From assembly GCA_947176875.1 (NCBI GenBank), contig CAMWSI010000033.1, positions 1 through 7,774 on the forward strand: a stretch of 7,774 nt of DNA. Direction: 5' to 3'. This DNA is from an uncultured Bacteroidales bacterium (GTDB lineage: Bacteria; Bacteroidota; Bacteroidia; Bacteroidales; P3). Below are positions 6,571-7,774 of this stretch, in pieces (within the stretch, counting starts at the first letter, position 1; every line of letters begins with the position of its first letter). The position numbers and the translations under genes are program-made. The notes under the pieces were generated by a model, which saw only the letters and a program-made list of their open reading frames with translations, ran no database searches and was not told where the DNA came from.

Positions 6571-7155
6571 CTATACCAACGTCTCTTCCGTGCCTTGTTC
6601 CTTATTCAGGAACCGCGCCATGACGAAGAAGAAATCCGAAAGCCGGTTGATATAACGCAACGCGAGTACGAAACAAGAGGCGTAACTGACGCCGCGCGTC
6701 ACCTCGGTGGCCCAACGTTCGTAAAGTGCCATAATCCGGCGTTCGCAACGGCGGCAGATGCAACGCAACTGATGCGCGTAAGCCGCGGAAGCGCATCCGC
6801 CCGGCAGGATGAACCCGCGCAAGGACGGTAAAACCGTCTGCATCGCATCGATTTCCTGCTCCAGTTTTTCGATATCCTTCCCTTCTATAAAACTATACGT
6901 AAATGGTTTGGATGTCCGGAAATCGAATGAAAGCAGACTGCCGATCTTGAACAGATCGCGTTGAATCTGCAATAACAGGGCCCGGTATTCCTCACTCAAA
7001 ACCTGATTGCCGTAAAGCGAATAGAAATAACCGATAGCCGAATTGAGTTCGTCCAATTGACCGTAGGCTTCCACTTGGGCGTCGGCCTTGCTGACACGCT
7101 GGCCGCCAATGAGGGATGTGGTTCCGTCATCGCCCGTTTTCGTATATACTTTCAT
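6571..7155 (-). CDS. Cob(I)alamin adenosyltransferase, PduO type
   Basis: Transfers the 5'-deoxyadenosyl group of ATP to reduced cobalamin or cobyrinic acid diamide, making coenzyme B12, in the cytoplasm; the family acts as trimers. The 194-residue length is normal. The N-terminal ATP-binding motif is YTKTGDDGTTSLIGGQRV (4-21), followed by EAYGQLDELNSAIG. The second signature is FILPGG (115-120), then CRRCERR (134-140), and the C-terminal YINRLSDFFFVMAR (168-181) is the classic closing helix. Cys121, 132, 134 and 137 form a small cluster; several of these positions are Ser, Thr or Ala in relatives I remember. The start follows a strong GGAGGA. It lies 90 bp downstream of the S9 peptidase gene on the same strand, so co-transcription is possible. 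No other B12 gene or B12-dependent enzyme is visible. Confidence 0.95.
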   Translation of the reverse strand: MKVYTKTGDDGTTSLIGGQRVSKADAQVEAYGQLDELNSAIGYFYSLYGNQVLSEEYRALLLQIQRDLFKIGSLLSFDFRTSKPFTYSFIEGKDIEKLEQEIDAMQTVLPSLRGFILPGGCASAAYAHQLRCICRRCERRIMALYERWATEVTRGVSYASCFVLALRYINRLSDFFFVMARFLNKEQGTEETLV

Positions 7156-7161
7156 AATTCT

Positions 7162-7167
7162 TCCTCC
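7162..7167 (-). promoter_or_regulatory. Strong Shine-Dalgarno before the adenosyltransferase gene
   Basis: On the minus strand GGAGGA lies 6 nt before the ATG at 7155. It fixes the start codon. Genes of Bacteroidota usually rely on A-rich leaders instead of such a sequence, and the other genes in this window with visible leaders show no comparable site. Confidence 0.7.
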
Positions 7168-7187
7168 AAATCAGTTAAGGTTAAGGA

Positions 7188-7216
7188 GACGATTCCGTTT
7201 TTAAGACGGAACCGTC
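7188..7216 (-). terminator. Hairpin after the S9 peptidase gene
   Basis: 7188-7198 pairs with 7206-7216 over 11 positions with one A/C mismatch and a 7-nt loop. It is about 30 bp after the peptidase stop codon on the minus strand. The following bases (CCTTAACCTT) are only weakly T-rich, so termination may be incomplete and could allow read-through into the adenosyltransferase gene. A nearby ACGGATTCCGT (7229-7239) can form a second small hairpin. Confidence 0.5.
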
Positions 7217-7245
7217 CCCGCAATGCCAACGGATTCCGTTCCGCC

Positions 7246-7774
7246 TTACTCTCCGTATAGTTCGTTCCACCAAGCCGGCTCGCCTTTCAGATAACGGTCG
7301 AACCAAGCCAAAATCGTCTTCTCCCACTGGATGCGCTTGGGCAGATCGACGATGCCGTGATCCTCGCCCTCGACCGTGACCATGGCCACAGGACGACCCA
7401 GCAGACGCAAAGCCTTGTACATCTGGTAGCTCTCGCCTATGGGCACGTTGTGGTCGGACGTACCGTGCAACAGCAACAAGGGCGTGTGTACCTTGTCGGC
7501 GCTGAAGAGCGGACTTTGATCGACATAGATGTCCCGGCGGTTCCAAGGGAAGGAGTTGGCGGCCGCTATGGCGTTGTAGATATAGCCCCAGTAGCCCTCG
7601 CCCCAATAACTGGAAATGGAGCTGATGCCGGCATGCGAAATGGCGGCGGCGAACAAGTCGCAATGACTTACGAGATACTGGGTCATGAAGCCGCCGTAAG
7701 AAGCGCCGATACAGCCTATCTTGTCCGCATCGATAAACGGATAACTCTCGCAAGCCTGCCGTACGGCGGCCATG
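7246..7774 (-). CDS. S9 family serine peptidase (prolyl oligopeptidase type), C-terminal catalytic part
   Basis: The last 175 or so codons of an alpha/beta-hydrolase serine peptidase of family S9, which includes dipeptidyl and acylaminoacyl peptidases that release short peptides or amino acids from N-termini. The frame runs off the window end, so the beta-propeller and N-terminal (likely signal) part are not seen. The full catalytic triad is visible, counting from the Met at 7773-7771: Ser25 in GASYGGF, Asp107 in HGTSDHNVP and His139 in GEDHGI. The stretch between contains SYWGEGYWGY and PWNRRDIYVDQSPLF, matching the usual DxSPLF segment that precedes the Asp loop. The end, AWFDRYLKGEPAWWNELY, is typical of Bacteroidota members. 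These are usually periplasmic, but that cannot be verified here. The specific subgroup cannot be fixed from the fragment. Confidence 0.95.
   Translation of the reverse strand, partial: MAAVRQACESYPFIDADKIGCIGASYGGFMTQYLVSHCDLFAAAISHAGISSISSYWGEGYWGYIYNAIAAANSFPWNRRDIYVDQSPLFSADKVHTPLLLLHGTSDHNVPIGESYQMYKALRLLGRPVAMVTVEGEDHGIVDLPKRIQWEKTILAWFDRYLKGEPAWWNELYGE

Noticed and set aside
1..7774. CRISPR array, tRNA/rRNA genes, insertion sequences, prophage or defence system
   Set aside because: I saw no regularly spaced repeats, tRNA-like folds, transposase or nuclease motifs. Gene content is housekeeping and envelope-related, and no gap without genes exceeds about 130 bp.

Overview
The window looks like chromosomal core DNA from a fairly GC-rich member of the Bacteroidales (Bacteroidota). 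Three things point there: a lipoprotein with a DUF4369-like domain, a PepSY-like periplasmic protein of Bacteroidota type, and candidate TAnnTTTG promoter boxes of the kind used by the Bacteroidota primary sigma factor. The genus cannot be fixed from the sequence; a Rikenellaceae/Alistipes-like organism is only a guess. There are nine protein genes, two of them cut by the window edges. I see no RNA gene, CRISPR array, transposase or phage gene.

Left part, plus strand (2-4801): the 3' end of glnS (glutaminyl-tRNA synthetase), a lipoprotein gene overlapping it by ATGA, an LpxH-like lipid A phosphatase gene, and a PhnP-like metallo-beta-lactamase-fold hydrolase gene joined to lpxH by a TAATG stop/start. 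The first four genes are packed like one operon. thyA (thymidylate synthase) follows after 118 bp and a YdfG-like short-chain dehydrogenase after another 130 bp. Both of these gaps carry long inverted repeats. The cluster mixes translation, envelope and nucleotide housekeeping rather than one pathway.

Middle (about 4801-5954): a shared terminator region separates the dehydrogenase from a convergent minus-strand gene for a membrane-anchored family 2 glycosyltransferase. That gene shares an 85-bp divergent promoter region with the next plus-strand gene, which encodes a secreted PepSY-like protein.

Right part (5955-7774): the PepSY-like gene ends at a 30-bp perfect palindrome that looks like a two-way terminator. 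Beyond it, on the minus strand, lie a PduO-type cobalamin adenosyltransferase gene with a strong Shine-Dalgarno sequence and the C-terminal catalytic part of an S9 family serine peptidase with a visible Ser-Asp-His triad.

I found no convincing new multi-gene system. The points most worth checking are the thioredoxin-less DUF4369-like lipoprotein with a low-complexity insert, the two inverted-repeat gaps flanking thyA, the absence of folA beside thyA, and the compact divergent promoter region.
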